Shown one piece after another: positions 8,062 to 16,045 of a stretch of 64,000 nt of DNA. Made by a program: the position numbers and the translations under genes. The notes under the pieces were generated by a model. The model saw only the letters and a program-made list of their open reading frames with translations, did no database searches and was not told the DNA's origin. Location of the stretch: positions 1,860,001 to 1,924,000 of the forward strand of contig NZ_RPDH01000001.1 of NCBI RefSeq assembly GCF_003813775.1, given 5' to 3'. The DNA is from Chitinophaga lutea. Its GTDB lineage: Bacteria > Bacteroidota > Bacteroidia > Chitinophagales > Chitinophagaceae. How positions within the stretch are numbered: position 1 is the stretch's first letter; every line of letters starts with the position of its first letter.

Positions 8062-10308
8062 TTACTGTTTTGTAAACCGCACTCCCAAAAATCCCCGGAT
8101 GCCCTGGTTGGGCGCAAATACATACGCGGGATCAAACGTCATCTTATAGGGGTCTACCGACCCATCTGCATTATACCCTACATTCTTGTCGAAGGGGTCG
8201 TGCGCGTGCGAGATCGAATTTTTCGGCGGCAGGAAATTCAGCAGGTTTTTCACACCACCATATATTTCCCAGCCCGTCCCGAATTTTTTGGTGAGCTGCA
8301 CGTTCTGGATGCTCCATACAGGCGAACGGGAAGGCCGCGGGTCCACCGGCTGTACGGGCAGCAACATGGGACCATATATATTACCGGTATAGTCGATGCT
8401 CAGACCGGCCTTGGGGAAGCTGTAAGAAACAGCCCAGGTGCCGGAGAAGCGTTCCGTGAGCATGGGGCGTGTTTTGGTGCTCCCATCCTTTTCATATACG
8501 TCCATCACGGTCACCCCCGCCAGCACTTTCAGCGGGAAAGCGAACATCAGGTCGGCATTAAAGCTGAACCCCTTGGAAATGGCATGGCCCGAAAGGTTAT
8601 CGTAGGCAATGGTGTCGGGTTTGCTGTAGTCCGGGATGATCTTGTTGGAAAAATACGTATAGAAGGCCGTCGCATCCAAATTGAGGAACGCATTGTTGAC
8701 CGGTATCTTTTTCGTGTAGTTCAGGTTCACGTTCCAGCTGCGCTCCGGCTTCAGTTTGTTCTGGATCACCACCTCGCGCGCGCCGCTGAGCGCGGCATGA
8801 TCTTCGGTGAAGATCGACACCACCCTGTAACCGGTACCGGCGTTGAGGCGCAGCACGTTGCGGTAGTTCGGCGACCATTTATAGGCGAGCCGCGGGGTGA
8901 AGATGTTGCCGTGAATGGAGTTGTAATCATAACGGAGCCCCGCCAGCAGGGAATGTTTGGAAGAAAACTTGATCTCGTCCTGCACAAACACCCCCGGCAG
9001 CAGGGTGCGCTCCGGTTCGTTGACGCCTTTTTCATTCGTGGCCACCGTGTTATCGTCATAAAACGTGTACCGGAAAGGAAGGCCGGCCAGGAGGTTATGT
9101 TTCCCCACCACCTTGTCCCAGGTGAGCTGCACGAACGAGATGGTTTGTTTGGCCATGAAAGGCGTTACGCCGTAATATGAATTCTGATTGTGATAGTTGA
9201 ACGAGGCCTGCAGCATTACCCGTTCCTTCAGGGGGAGCTGGTATTGCCCGATCACTTCGGCGCGGCTGGTGAAAATGCTCTCGCCGTACACACTGTCGGT
9301 GCCCCGCCATTGTTTGTCCCATTGGGTCTGACCGCCCCAGCGGTCTTCATAAAAATACCTCGCCGCGATGGTGGCTACCCTCTCTTCCCGCCGTTTGAAA
9401 TTCCATTTATTGAATACGGAGATGCGGTGCTGCAAGGTAACGTCGGTGAACCCGTCGCCGTTTTTATCGTAGGGGTGCTGGTAATTAAAGTAGTTCAGGC
9501 CCAGCAGCGATTCCGCCTTTGCACCGGCCCTGAAGCGCATGCCCATATCCACGTTGTACTCCTGCCAGCTGGTGGCCATCACGTCTGCGGTAAAGGCCGG
9601 CGCGCTGGCGGGGGATTTGGTGATGATGTTGATGAGGCCCGCCACCGCTTCGGAGCCATACAGCGTGGAAGCCGGCCCTTTCACGATTTCCACGCGCTCC
9701 ACGAGGCTGTTCGGGATGCCCGATAAACCGTATACGGTAGACAGGGCGCTGACGATGGGCATACCATCGATCATGACCATGGTGTAAGGCCCTTCGAGGC
9801 CGTTGATATGGATATCGCCCGTGTTACACACGTTGCAGTTCAGCTGCGGGCGCACGCCGTTCACGTTCTGCAGGGCGTCGAATATGCTGGGAGTGGGGTT
9901 CTTTTTGAAGAATACGGGAGAATAGACTTCCACCGGCACGGGACTTTCCATCTTCGTGACGGGGCGCAGCGTACCGCTCACCACTACTTCGTTCAGGCTG
10001 GAAGAAGTGGCTTCCAGGCGTATAGCCGTTACGGTGGTGGTGCCGGAGGCTTTGATCTGGATGGGCTGTGAATAGGTGACATATCCAACGGCGCTTACCT
10101 GGAGGATGTGCCGGCCCGGTGTAACGGGACTGATGTCGAACTCACCCGCTTCGTTGGTGACGGTACCGGTTTTGAGGTCTTTAAACCCGATACTGGCAAA
10201 TGGCACCGGCTGGTCGCCCGAGGTGACTTTCCCTTTGAGGCGGCCCTGTGCAACGGCGGTTGCCGAAGCAGCCAGGCATAAAAAGAGGCAAATGATTCTA
10301 GCGGACAT
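8062..10308 (-). CDS. TonB-dependent outer-membrane receptor, probable metal or metal-chelate uptake
   Basis: 748 residues: signal peptide (1-21), a carboxypeptidase-regulatory-like domain (about 23-100), a TonB-box-like segment ending NEVVVSGT (about 106-113), a plug (about 125-245, with VERVEIVKGPASTLYGSEAV) and a C-terminal barrel. The plug contains a CNVC pair at 158-161 next to NTGDIHINGLEG, a feature of one receptor subfamily. The promoter carries a DtxR/MntR-like palindrome, and the neighbouring genes concern metals, so an iron, manganese or zinc substrate is inferred. The substrate cannot be decided from sequence alone. It is the only visible gene of its transcription unit. Confidence 0.85.
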   Translation of the reverse strand: MSARIICLFLCLAASATAVAQGRLKGKVTSGDQPVPFASIGFKDLKTGTVTNEAGEFDISPVTPGRHILQVSAVGYVTYSQPIQIKASGTTTVTAIRLEATSSSLNEVVVSGTLRPVTKMESPVPVEVYSPVFFKKNPTPSIFDALQNVNGVRPQLNCNVCNTGDIHINGLEGPYTMVMIDGMPIVSALSTVYGLSGIPNSLVERVEIVKGPASTLYGSEAVAGLINIITKSPASAPAFTADVMATSWQEYNVDMGMRFRAGAKAESLLGLNYFNYQHPYDKNGDGFTDVTLQHRISVFNKWNFKRREERVATIAARYFYEDRWGGQTQWDKQWRGTDSVYGESIFTSRAEVIGQYQLPLKERVMLQASFNYHNQNSYYGVTPFMAKQTISFVQLTWDKVVGKHNLLAGLPFRYTFYDDNTVATNEKGVNEPERTLLPGVFVQDEIKFSSKHSLLAGLRYDYNSIHGNIFTPRLAYKWSPNYRNVLRLNAGTGYRVVSIFTEDHAALSGAREVVIQNKLKPERSWNVNLNYTKKIPVNNAFLNLDATAFYTYFSNKIIPDYSKPDTIAYDNLSGHAISKGFSFNADLMFAFPLKVLAGVTVMDVYEKDGSTKTRPMLTERFSGTWAVSYSFPKAGLSIDYTGNIYGPMLLPVQPVDPRPSRSPVWSIQNVQLTKKFGTGWEIYGGVKNLLNFLPPKNSISHAHDPFDKNVGYNADGSVDPYKMTFDPAYVFAPNQGIRGFLGVRFTKQ

Positions 10309-10325
10309 GTTGAAATTTTCTAAGG

Positions 10326-10333
10326 CAAATTTA
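10326..10333 (-). promoter_or_regulatory. -7 promoter motif of the TonB receptor gene
   Basis: The complement of 10326-10333 reads TAAATTTG, a full match to TAnnTTTG, 17 bases before the ATG. The -33 position would fall near 10354-10357, inside the palindromes at 10353-10380. Confidence 0.5.
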
Positions 10334-10352
10334 AAACGGAAAATGATACTTA

Positions 10353-10380
10353 TCTAAATTTATTTTTAGACTAGCCTAAA
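10353..10380. promoter_or_regulatory. DtxR/MntR-like operator overlapping the receptor promoter
   Basis: TTTAGACTAGCCTAAA (10365-10380) is a 16-bp palindrome with one imperfect pair of positions, close to the TTAGGCTAGCCTAA-type boxes bound by DtxR-family iron or manganese repressors. A second inverted repeat, TCTAAA-N6-TTTAGA (10353-10370), shares its right arm. Both cover the -33 region of the receptor promoter, so binding would repress. No DtxR-family gene is in the window. Confidence 0.5.
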
Positions 10381-10786
10381 TATCCTGTCCCTTTCCATGC
10401 ACCGGAGGGCCATTGCCCGTTCATTATCCGGACAAATTTATATCGGCCGCGCCGCCCCTGCAATAGCGGGGAGGTTACTTTACCATTAAGCCCGCATTTC
10501 GTGACAGCAAAAGGAATGGCATGCTCAAAGTATCGCAATCTGCACCCGTCAATCGTGCTACCGGACGGCTGATCGCAAAACGCACCACTTCTGCATAGCA
10601 TCCCCGTTCATGTCGCCTGCAACACCATCGCCCACCGGTACGGGAAACACGCCAACCCGGGCTGCGAGGCCATTTGCACCACACAACCGGGCACAACCGC
10701 TCACGTAACGCTACCGGAGCAAGGAGTCTCAACGCTCCGCCGCAACACGGGGATTGCTCCTTCCCGTATTACTGGGCCGGCGCACA
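10381..10786. other. Gap without a recognised gene
   Basis: About 400 bases between the TonB receptor and the COG0523 gene, both on the minus strand. The sequence is GC-rich. Short open frames here give Arg/Cys/Trp-rich translations unlike real proteins. I looked for a cobalamin-type leader and did not find a convincing one. Confidence 0.4.
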
Positions 10787-11992
10787 TTACAGCGCCGGAA
10801 ACGGATCCGCGAACGCCTCCCCTTTCCGCCACCGCGCTATTTCCGCTTCATTGCATAAACAACTATCCAGGATCCGCGTGATCTCCCGCGGCTGCAATTG
10901 CTGGCCGATGATCACGATTTCGTTGTAACGGTCCGCAAAAACGGGGTGCCAGCGGTCCCGCACCATTTTTTCGGAAGCGGCGCCGAGTTGCCATTCCGCT
11001 TCCGGGATGGAGCACCACCATTGACCGGCTTTGTCGGCCATCAGCGAGGCCCCGGCCTGGCTCCAGTTAATAGCGACATCCGGCCGCGAGGCGATCCAGC
11101 ACAGGCCTTTGCTGCGGATGATCCCTTCCGGCCACTGCTCCTGTATCAGCCGCCAGAAACGGGCAGGATGAAAGGGCGCCTGGCTACGGTATACAAAGGA
11201 ACTGATGCCGTACTCCTCCGTTTCGGGCACGTGTTCCTTTTCCAGCTCGGCTATCCAGCCGGCACTTTGCGACGTCGTTTCAAAATCAAACAGCCCCGTG
11301 TTCAGTATTTCGCGGAGCGGCACTTTCGCCTGTGTAGCCTCCACGATGTGCGCGGCGGCGTTCAATTTGCGGAGCAACGCCTTGAGCGTGGCCACCTGTG
11401 CGGCCGGCACCAGATCGCATTTATTCAGCACGATCACATTGGCGAATTCTATCTGGTCCGTCAGCAGGTTCACGATGGCGCGGCCATCGTCCGCGATCAT
11501 GCCGCGGTCCGCATAGTCGCGGGAAAAATTGAAAGCATCCACCACGGTCACCAGCGTATCGAGGCGACTGAAAGCGCCCAGGTCGATGCCCAGCTGTTCA
11601 TCGCGGTAAGTAAAGGTTTGCGCCACCGGCAGCGGTTCCGAGATGCCGCTGGATTCGATGAGCAGGTAGTCGAAGCGGTTTTCCGCGGCGAGGCGCTGTA
11701 CTTCCTGTAAAAGGTCTTCCCGCAGCGTACAGCAGATGCAGCCGTTGCTCATTTCCACCAGTTTTTCTTCGGTGTGGTGGAGCACGTTTGCGTTACGCAC
11801 CAGTTGTGCGTCGATGTTCACTTCGCTCATGTCGTTTACGATAACGGCCACACGGAGTTGCTCCTTGTTGTGCAGGATGTGGTTGAGCAGGGTGGTTTTA
11901 CCCGCGCCGAGAAAGCCGCTGAGTACCGTAACCGGTAATTTCTTCCGCAGGGGCTGCAGCATGGCAGGTGTCAGTTGGAAAGTGTTGTTCAT
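10787..11992 (-). CDS. COG0523 (CobW-like) GTP-dependent metal chaperone
   Basis: 401 residues. Walker [10 protein letters not shown] lies at 26-34 and the family metal site CICC at 85-88 ([12 protein letters not shown]). A switch/Walker B region ([13 protein letters not shown]) and guanine-specificity NKCD follow, then the CobW C-terminal domain. G3E-family GTPases of this group deliver zinc, cobalt or nickel to target enzymes, and many are induced by zinc starvation. The location beside MerC, a Fur-family regulator and a metal receptor supports a zinc role, but its own promoter shows no copy of the GCAACTNTGTTGC palindrome. ATG at 11992 is used; an ATG ten codons later is possible. Confidence 0.87.
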   Translation of the reverse strand: MNNTFQLTPAMLQPLRKKLPVTVLSGFLGAGKTTLLNHILHNKEQLRVAVIVNDMSEVNIDAQLVRNANVLHHTEEKLVEMSNGCICCTLREDLLQEVQRLAAENRFDYLLIESSGISEPLPVAQTFTYRDEQLGIDLGAFSRLDTLVTVVDAFNFSRDYADRGMIADDGRAIVNLLTDQIEFANVIVLNKCDLVPAAQVATLKALLRKLNAAAHIVEATQAKVPLREILNTGLFDFETTSQSAGWIAELEKEHVPETEEYGISSFVYRSQAPFHPARFWRLIQEQWPEGIIRSKGLCWIASRPDVAINWSQAGASLMADKAGQWWCSIPEAEWQLGAASEKMVRDRWHPVFADRYNEIVIIGQQLQPREITRILDSCLCNEAEIARWRKGEAFADPFPAL

Positions 11993-12195
11993 GAGTCGGA
12001 CCGTTTATGTTAGGCAATACTTCTCCATGCGCCTTTGCGGCGCCGGTAAAAAAGCGTGATATGATTCATTTTCCTGATCAGGTACGCGGTCATCGCCGCG
12101 TTTGCAGCATTCGTACGGCCGGGGCATATGATCGCCTTTCCGGTGCGATTGGCAGAGCAACCACCTGCCGTGTTTTTATCTTCTGCCGGTTAACA

Positions 12196-12277
12196 TTGGG
12201 TTATCTTAGGATTATCTTAGGCTTTTTAATACCATTTACCCGAGATAACCCAAGAAATACCCAAGGATAACCCTAAG
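12196..12277. repeat. Cluster of ATCTTAGG direct repeats and inverted repeats
   Basis: TTGGGTTATCT (12196-12206) pairs perfectly with AGATAACCCAA (12243-12253). The left side carries ATCTTAGG twice in tandem (from 12203 and 12213), and the right side carries the inverse (CCTAAGAT near 12272). The segment lies upstream of the COG0523 gene and next to the 77-bp array. It could form a hairpin or bind a protein; nothing in it is coding. Confidence 0.55.
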
Positions 12278-12319
12278 ATGATGATACTATCGCTGAGTGC
12301 TGCTATGTGTTTACATCAT

Positions 12320-12697
12320 GTGTCAGAAAATCCTGTTATTGATTGCCCCGTTCGGTCCGGTGTGCTGAACCCGGTTTACAGGGTAGTTTTACACCTTTTG
12401 TTAGAAAATCCGGTTATCGATGCCCCGTTTGGTCCGGTGTGCTAAACCCGGTTTACAGGGTAGTTTTACACTTTGTGTTAGAAAATCCGGCTATCGGTGG
12501 TCCGTTTGGTCCGGTGTGCTAAACCCGGTTTACGGGGTGGTTTTATACCTTGTGTTAGAAAATCCGGTTACCGGTAGTCCGTTCGGTCCGGTGTACTGCA
12601 CCCGGTTTACAGGGTAATTTTACACCTTGTATTAGATAATCCGGTTATCGGTGCTCCGTTCTGTCCGGTGCGCTGAACCCCGTTTACAGGGTGATAA
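12320..12697. repeat. Five-copy 77-bp imperfect tandem repeat array
   Basis: The core CCGGTTTACAGGG recurs at 12371, 12448, 12525, 12602 and (as CCCGTTTACAGGG) 12679, an exact 77-base period. Each unit also carries TTAGAAAATCCGG, a variable GATG/GGTGG part, and GTCCGGTGTGCTAAACCC. The first unit is 78 bases and the last is the most diverged. The period is not a multiple of three, so the short open frame across it is an artefact. The AAACCCGGTTT core is nearly self-complementary. It lies between the COG0523 and MerC genes. Confidence 0.85.
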
Positions 12698-12788
12698 AAG
12701 ATGTAAGGAGACTTTTGCTTCCCTGCGCCGCTGTATTTAACAGCAGGCAGGGAAGCATTGCATATAGCAGGTTTATGTCTTAAACCAT

Positions 12789-13205
12789 TCAGGCATTGTT
12801 TTCACAAACCTCATCTTCGTGCCGGCACACTTTACAGTTTTTGCATTCTTTGATATTCCGTAGATGCGCCCATACAATGAGGCCCGCACCGGCAATGATC
12901 ACAAACGGCTCCAGGGATTCCGGCGCCAGGAAATGCCCTGCCAGCAGGCCCGCAAAGCCTGCCGAAAAGAGCAGCAGCGGCTTCAGGTGGCGATGGTGCT
13001 TTCTGTATCCCCTGAAAAGTGCGGTGTAACCCACTACAAATGAAAATGCCAGCAACCCGTACTCCAGGTTTTCATTTTCAAACAGCTCGAATCCCAGCAG
13101 CGGCAAAGCGGTAACTACCAGCGGCAATAACACGCAATGCACCGCGCAGGCGAGTGAAGCGCCTATACCAAGTGCATCCAGATTCCATTTTGAGAAGAGG
13201 TTCAT
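12789..13205 (-). CDS. MerC-domain membrane protein
   Basis: 138 residues with about four hydrophobic helices. Helix 1 holds CAVHC at 20-24, the metal-binding pair of MerC-type transporters, and the C-terminal tail is rich in Cys and His (CKNCKVCRHEDEVC, about 121-134). The family moves or buffers thiophilic metals at the inner membrane. Its Bacteroidota members often sit with zinc-regulated genes. It is divergent from the ABC/SCO/Fur operon, and a GCAACTTTGTTGC palindrome lies on its promoter, so joint regulation by the operon's Fur-family protein is likely. Confidence 0.8.
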   Translation of the reverse strand: MNLFSKWNLDALGIGASLACAVHCVLLPLVVTALPLLGFELFENENLEYGLLAFSFVVGYTALFRGYRKHHRHLKPLLLFSAGFAGLLAGHFLAPESLEPFVIIAGAGLIVWAHLRNIKECKNCKVCRHEDEVCENNA

Positions 13206-13231
13206 AAGTGACGATCTTTTGAATTGGACAA

Positions 13232-13239
13232 CAAATCTA
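13232..13239 (-). promoter_or_regulatory. -7 promoter motif of the MerC gene
   Basis: The complement of 13232-13239 reads TAGATTTG, a full TAnnTTTG match, 26 bases before the ATG. The palindrome at 13251-13263 begins 11 bases upstream and covers the spacer and -33 zone. Confidence 0.5.
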
Positions 13240-13250
13240 AGGACTTATTT

Positions 13251-13263
13251 GCAACTTTGTTGC
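13251..13263. promoter_or_regulatory. Candidate Zur operator, copy 1 (MerC side)
   Basis: GCAAC-TTT-GTTGC is a perfect inverted repeat with a 3-base centre. It lies inside the predicted MerC promoter. A second copy differing only in the centre lies 82 bases away, before the divergent operon. Confidence 0.6.
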
Positions 13264-13332
13264 GTTTTTATTTAAATTTAAGAAATAATCTCAGGCCGGT
13301 TGGGTATCTTCACGCCGCTGAACAATTGGAAT

Positions 13333-13345
13333 GCAACTATGTTGC
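13333..13345. promoter_or_regulatory. Candidate Zur operator, copy 2 (ABC operon side)
   Basis: GCAAC-TAT-GTTGC has the same arms as copy 1, ending 19 bases before the ATG of the ABC ATPase. The operon it precedes encodes a Fur-family regulator, so autoregulation is the simplest reading. Confidence 0.6.
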
Positions 13346-13364
13346 TATTTAATACGTGAATGGA

Positions 13365-13994
13365 ATGATCTACACCAAAAACCTTGCTTACGCCCATCCT
13401 GGCGGCCGCCAGCTGGAGTTTCCGGATATCACCTGCAAAAGCGGCGAGGTACTGCTCATCGCCGGTCAGTCAGGCACGGGTAAAACAACTTTATTGCACC
13501 TGCTGGCAGGTTTGCTGCGGCCAACCCGGGGGCGTATCAACGTGGCGGACAGTTTTATCGAGGAATTCTCACCTGCCGCCATGGACGCGTTCCGCGGCCG
13601 ACATATCGGCATCATTTATCAGCAGTCGCATTTCATCGCCTCGCTCTCCCTGCGCGAAAACCTGGTGCTGCCTGTTGCGCTGGGCCACCATCGTGCACAG
13701 GCGGGCCGTTTGCAGGCCGTTGCGGAAAAACTGGGCATCTCCGCTTTATTGTATAAAAAACCCGCACGCCTCAGCCAGGGTGAGCAGCAAAGAGCCTCCA
13801 TCGCCCGCGCACTGATGCAGCAACCGGGGCTTTTGCTGGCAGACGAGCCCACCGCCAGCCTCGACGATCACAACTGCGCCGCCGTGGCCCAACTGCTGGC
13901 CGAACAGGCAAGGGAGCAAAACGCCGCGCTGCTGATCGTTACGCACGACAGCCGCCTGAAAGAAATATTTGCCAACCAGATAACCTTGTCATGA
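13365..13994 (+). CDS. ABC transporter ATP-binding protein (LolD/MacB-type)
   Basis: 209 residues from the ATG at 13365; a GTG three codons earlier is possible. Walker A GQSGTGKTT at 34-42, Q-loop near 86, signature LSQGEQQR at 136-143, Walker B LLLADEPT at 156-163 and a switch His in VTHD. The domain is of the LolD/MacB class that powers FtsX-like permeases by moving periplasmic parts rather than by direct import. Its stop overlaps the permease start (ATGA), so the two are coupled. A candidate Zur operator lies just upstream. Confidence 0.9.
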   Translation: MIYTKNLAYAHPGGRQLEFPDITCKSGEVLLIAGQSGTGKTTLLHLLAGLLRPTRGRINVADSFIEEFSPAAMDAFRGRHIGIIYQQSHFIASLSLRENLVLPVALGHHRAQAGRLQAVAEKLGISALLYKKPARLSQGEQQRASIARALMQQPGLLLADEPTASLDDHNCAAVAQLLAEQAREQNAALLIVTHDSRLKEIFANQITLS

Positions 13995-15439
13995 TCCTGC
14001 GCATCGCTTTCAAAAACCTGTTACATAAACCTTTGTACGCCGGCCTTTGCTGGCTGCTGCTTACCTGCAGCACCGCGGTGCTGTTGCTGCTCATCGCCCT
14101 CAACCGCCAGGCGCGCGAACAACTGGAAAAACAAATCGCCGGAGTGGACATGGTGCTCGGCGCCAAAGGCAGCCCGCTGCAGCTCATTCTTTCCAGCGTT
14201 TACAATCTTGACGCCCCCACCGGCAACATCGCTCTCCGTGATGCACAACGGTTCATGCAGCATCCGCTGGTGGAATACGCCATTCCCGTATCGCTCGGGG
14301 ATTCCTACCAGGGGTTCCGGATCATCGGCACTACACCGGCATACCTCGATAAATACCAGCTGAAACCTGCAGCCGGCACGCTTTTCAGCAAACCGATGGA
14401 AGTGGTGATCGGCGCCGGTGTGGCAAAACGTACGGGGCTTGCGCTGGGCGCCAGTTTTGCCGGCACGCACGGGCTAGGGGAAAAGGGACATGTGCATGAA
14501 GAACATCAGTATGTAGTGAAAGGCATTCTCCCGGCTACCGGGCTTTCCATCGACCAGCTGATCCTGACGCCGCTGGAAAGCGTGTGGGCGATTCATGAAA
14601 CGAAAGTGCGGGTGCGGGACGAGGCGGATCATGGGCGCGAACATGATGAGGCCGGCGCTTCCCATTCACATGATCATACAGATGATACTGTTTCCCCCGA
14701 AATTCATTCACATGATCAGGACAGCGATAAACCCGGTGAAGTTTCGTCTGGAGACAATTCCGGTCCGGATAACCGTGAAAAACCGGAGCATGGTCACGAC
14801 AGTGAAAATCGCGCGGCAGAAAGTACATCCGGCAACAACGGTTCTGAAGAGGGCCACCCTGGAGGCGCCGGCATTTCTGTAATTTCTCCCGACACCCAGA
14901 TCACTGCCGTGCTGATGAAGTTCAAAAACCCGCTGGCGCAATTGCAGCTGCCGCGCATGATCAACGAAAACACCAATATGCAGGCCGCGGTGCCTGCCAT
15001 TGAAATCAACCGCCTGCAGTCGCTGCTGGGCTCCGGCACCGTCGTCCTCCGTATTCTCGGCTGGCTTTTGGCCGCGCTGGCGGCCTGCAGTATATTTGTG
15101 ATGCTGGTGCAGGGCACGCACGAGCGCCGTTACGAACTGGCATTGCTGCGCAGCATGGGCTGCGGCCGCGGCCGCCTCCTGGCGCTGGTGTTGGCGGAAG
15201 CGGCCATCCTGGGCATCGCCGGTATCGCCGGCGGATTTTTGCTCAGCAGGCTCGGCGGCTGGTTGCTGCAACAGGAAGTTTTTACAAAATACCACCTGAA
15301 TTTTTCAGGGGCATGGAAGATCACGCAGGCCGACCTGCTGACCGCCGCGGCCATACTCGCGGCCTGCCTGCTGGCAGCGCTCTTCCCCGCCATCCGGGCG
15401 TTCCGGCTGAATATCTCTAAAACACTGGCAAATGCTTAG
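13991..15439 (+). CDS. FtsX/MacB-type ABC permease with a His-rich periplasmic loop
   Basis: 482 residues: one N-terminal membrane helix (about 18-38), a large periplasmic domain, and three C-terminal helices (about 350-470) carrying the FtsX core (ERRYELALLRSMGCGRGRL). The periplasmic part has conserved-looking HGLGEKGHVHEEHQYVVKG (160-178), then a low-complexity Asp/Glu/Ser stretch to about 290. Together residues 160-290 contain about 15 His, including HSHDHTDD and EHGHD. Such loops bind zinc or similar metals. Homologous permeases in Zur-regulated proteobacterial clusters (PA4065 type) also carry His-rich segments. It overlaps both neighbours. Substrate and direction are unproven. Confidence 0.87.
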   Translation: MILRIAFKNLLHKPLYAGLCWLLLTCSTAVLLLLIALNRQAREQLEKQIAGVDMVLGAKGSPLQLILSSVYNLDAPTGNIALRDAQRFMQHPLVEYAIPVSLGDSYQGFRIIGTTPAYLDKYQLKPAAGTLFSKPMEVVIGAGVAKRTGLALGASFAGTHGLGEKGHVHEEHQYVVKGILPATGLSIDQLILTPLESVWAIHETKVRVRDEADHGREHDEAGASHSHDHTDDTVSPEIHSHDQDSDKPGEVSSGDNSGPDNREKPEHGHDSENRAAESTSGNNGSEEGHPGGAGISVISPDTQITAVLMKFKNPLAQLQLPRMINENTNMQAAVPAIEINRLQSLLGSGTVVLRILGWLLAALAACSIFVMLVQGTHERRYELALLRSMGCGRGRLLALVLAEAAILGIAGIAGGFLLSRLGGWLLQQEVFTKYHLNFSGAWKITQADLLTAAAILAACLLAALFPAIRAFRLNISKTLANA

Positions 15440-16001
15440 AATAGAAAAAATACTGATCGGCGTAATGGCTTTTACCTTCGTTTCGTGCTCCAATATTTCA
15501 CAATGGTGCAAACACGGCAACGCCGCTACGGGCTACCTCAGCCAGATCCTCAGCCTGCGCAAACAAGCCGGGTATACGGAGAACCTGCCCGTTTCCACCG
15601 TCACCTACCAAGACACGACGGTTAAGAAAGTAACCTGGAAACAACTCTCCGATGTGATCTTCGACCGCAAGTGGGACGAAAAGATGCAAATGCCCATGCT
15701 CTACCCTTCCTTTTCACGCAGTATCAAGGCGCTCAACGGCAAAACCATCCGCATCAGCGGCTACATGGTGCCTGTAGACGCCAAGGGCGGCATGTATGTG
15801 CTTTCATCCAATCCCAACAGCTCCTGCTTCTTCTGCGGCGGGGCGGGCCCGGAAACCGTAATGGCCCTCAAATTCAAATCCGGCAAACCCTCCTTTGAAA
15901 CGGACGACTACGTAAGTTTCCAGGGAAGGCTAAGGCTCAATGAGAAAAACATATACGAATTATACTATAATTTGGACGATGCCGTATTTGTGGGTAAATA
16001 A
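15432..16001 (+). CDS. DUF3299-like lipoprotein of the metal-linked ABC operon
   Basis: 189 residues. The N-terminus has a lipobox (FVSC, Cys19), so it is probably lipid-anchored in the envelope. The core WKQLSDV...LNGKTIRISGYMVPVDAKGG followed by SCFFCGGAGPE resembles DUF3299, in which a small barrel ends in a Cys-containing motif. DUF3299 proteins (PA4066 type) occur with the same ATPase and permease in Zur-regulated clusters. The CFFC pair (about 133-136) is a candidate metal or redox site. The start overlaps the permease stop by 8 bases. I infer a periplasmic partner of the transporter; no activity is known to me. Confidence 0.7.
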   Translation: MLRIEKILIGVMAFTFVSCSNISQWCKHGNAATGYLSQILSLRKQAGYTENLPVSTVTYQDTTVKKVTWKQLSDVIFDRKWDEKMQMPMLYPSFSRSIKALNGKTIRISGYMVPVDAKGGMYVLSSNPNSSCFFCGGAGPETVMALKFKSGKPSFETDDYVSFQGRLRLNEKNIYELYYNLDDAVFVGK

Positions 16002-16020
16002 ACAAACTGTACTACCTTTG
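15987..16020 (+). promoter_or_regulatory. Internal promoter before the SCO1-type gene
   Basis: TACCTTTG (16013-16020), a full TAnnTTTG match, with TTTG at 15987-15990 as -33, spacer 22 bases. It overlaps the end of the DUF3299-like gene and lies 25 bases before the SCO1 ATG. The SCO1 and Fur genes may thus be expressed apart from the ABC genes. Confidence 0.5.
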
Positions 16021-16045
16021 CATATTGGATTCAAGCAGCGTGGTT

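Noticed and set aside
10381..10786. Possible cobalamin or other riboswitch before the TonB receptor or COG0523 gene
   Set aside because: One GGTGCAAAT-like string is present on the minus strand, but the other conserved boxes were not found. It is also upstream of the receptor promoter motif, so it would not be in the mRNA.
12420..12617. A 65-codon open frame across the 77-bp repeats
   Set aside because: The period is not a multiple of three and the frame only exists by chance within the repeats.
12320..12697. CRISPR array
   Set aside because: Units are long, imperfect head-to-tail copies without unique spacers, and no cas gene is nearby.
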